A stretch of DNA of 52,146 nucleotides from Bacteroidales bacterium (lineage in GTDB: Bacteria; Bacteroidota; Bacteroidia; Bacteroidales; UBA932). The position numbers and the translations under genes are program-made. This document shows positions 51,650 to 52,146 of this stretch, one piece after another. The stretch is from assembly GCA_012728975.1 (NCBI GenBank), contig JAAYDZ010000073.1:1-52146 (forward strand). The letters run 5' to 3'. Within the stretch, counting starts at the first letter, position 1. The number at the start of each line of letters is the position of its first letter. Under the pieces are notes generated by a model, which saw only the letters and a list, made by a program, of their open reading frames with translations, searched no databases and had not been told where the DNA came from.

Positions 51650-52063
51650 ATGAAATATTCAAAGTATATCCAATACTTACTGTTTGCTGTATCAATAGTA
51701 TTGCTCGCAGTATTTTATCTGACCCATACCGGGTCCACGACAGACAAAATACTTGATGTCAATCTATTTTGGGCATACGCGCTTATAGGCATCGGAGCGG
51801 TTCTTGCATTGATTTTTCCGCTTGCAAAGGCCTTTAAGACTAAGAAGGGTATTATTACTATTCTTATTCTGATAGCAGGCGTAGTGGTGGTGATTGGAGG
51901 TTGCTACCTGCTCGCACCTGGTACTCCTATTGAGCTCAATCAAGAAGTTTCAGCAGCCACCTTCAAATTCACTGATACAGCACTGTATGTAACATATGTA
52001 TTTGTTGCGGCTTCAATTATAGCACTTCTCTGGAGTGCAATTCGTAATTCATTTAAAAGGTAA
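51650..52063 (+). CDS. Small multi-pass membrane protein between exbB and exbD
   Basis: 137 residues with four predicted membrane helices (about 9-25, 40-60, 67-88, 113-133) and a basic loop and C-terminus (KAFKTKKG, RNSFKR). The segment between helices 3 and 4 (PGTPIELNQEVSAATFKFTDT) is polar and probably periplasmic. No named family is recognised. It is 60 bases after exbB and 5 before exbD, so it likely belongs to that energy-transducing complex, possibly as an accessory subunit; that is inference from position. Confidence 0.75.
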   Translation: MKYSKYIQYLLFAVSIVLLAVFYLTHTGSTTDKILDVNLFWAYALIGIGAVLALIFPLAKAFKTKKGIITILILIAGVVVVIGGCYLLAPGTPIELNQEVSAATFKFTDTALYVTYVFVAASIIALLWSAIRNSFKR

Positions 52064-52068
52064 TCAAG

Positions 52069-52146
52069 ATGGGAGCACCCAAAAAGACACCAGAAGTTAG
52101 TGGCGGTTCTATGGCGGATATCTCCTTCTTGATGTTGATATTCTTC
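52069..52146 (+). CDS. exbD: ExbD/TolR-family protein (5' part, cut by the window end)
   Basis: The first 26 codons are present, reading MGAPKKTPEVSGGSMADIS then FLMLIFF. The small cytoplasmic N-terminus followed by MADISFLMLIFF is the standard ExbD opening, with the Asp just before the membrane helix. It would partner the ExbB encoded at 50786-51589. The rest of the gene is outside the window. Confidence 0.85.
   Translation, partial: MGAPKKTPEVSGGSMADISFLMLIFF

Overview
The window is a gene-dense chromosomal segment of a member of the Bacteroidota, most likely order Bacteroidales. The evidence is the lineage-typical gene set: a fused GT3 glycogen synthase/alpha-glucan phosphorylase, GH57 amylase, an FtsL-like protein, an ExbB with an N-terminal signal peptide, a DUF4369-like thioredoxin-fold lipoprotein, and an mra/fts/mur cluster without ddl. 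Promoter-like TAnnTTTG boxes of the Bacteroidota type occur in front of several genes. No tRNA, rRNA, insertion sequence, prophage or CRISPR array was seen, and no gene-free stretch exceeds about 155 bases.

Layout. (1) 1-3716, plus strand: two small double-glycine-leader peptide genes, a GC-rich hairpin, a TolC-type outer membrane channel, a HlyD/MacA-type adaptor, then tsaB. (2) 3713-7149, minus: a redox-dead thioredoxin-like lipoprotein, a HIT protein, greA, a membrane-anchored unknown and ribF. (3) 7140-19313, minus: a glycogen locus (synthase/phosphorylase fusion, GH57 enzyme, GT4 glycosyltransferase, debranching enzyme, glgB) preceded by xseB and xseA. (4) 19402-22238, plus: engB, prs, nadE and a small Cys-rich membrane protein. 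(5) 22239-24785, minus: dnaX and lptB. (6) 24868-27268, plus: M16 peptidase, O-methyltransferase, mscL; then a convergent M23 lipoprotein. (7) 28631-43707, plus: the division and cell-wall cluster mraZ-rsmH-ftsL-ftsI-murE-mraY-murD-ftsW-murG-murC-ftsQ-ftsA-ftsZ. (8) 43707-52146, plus: gltX, rpiB, truB, queA, dprA, tatD, ansA, then an exbB/unknown/exbD unit cut by the window end.

The most novel-looking element is at the left edge. Two adjacent short genes encode cationic amphipathic peptides with co-registered double-glycine leaders, and each predicted mature peptide carries a GxxxG motif. They sit directly before an outer-membrane channel and an adaptor. This is the architecture expected of a two-peptide (class IIb-like) bacteriocin or paired secreted peptides exported through a Gram-negative tripartite machine. 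The peptidase-ABC transporter and any immunity gene are not in the window and would have to lie upstream of base 1 or elsewhere.

Other structure beyond the genes: four in-register decamers upstream of mraZ that look like a MraZ operator; a perfect 15-bp inverted repeat that buries the dprA start codon; a heptanucleotide tandem array found both inside dnaX and just upstream of prs; and an mscL terminator embedded in the coding end of the convergent M23 gene.
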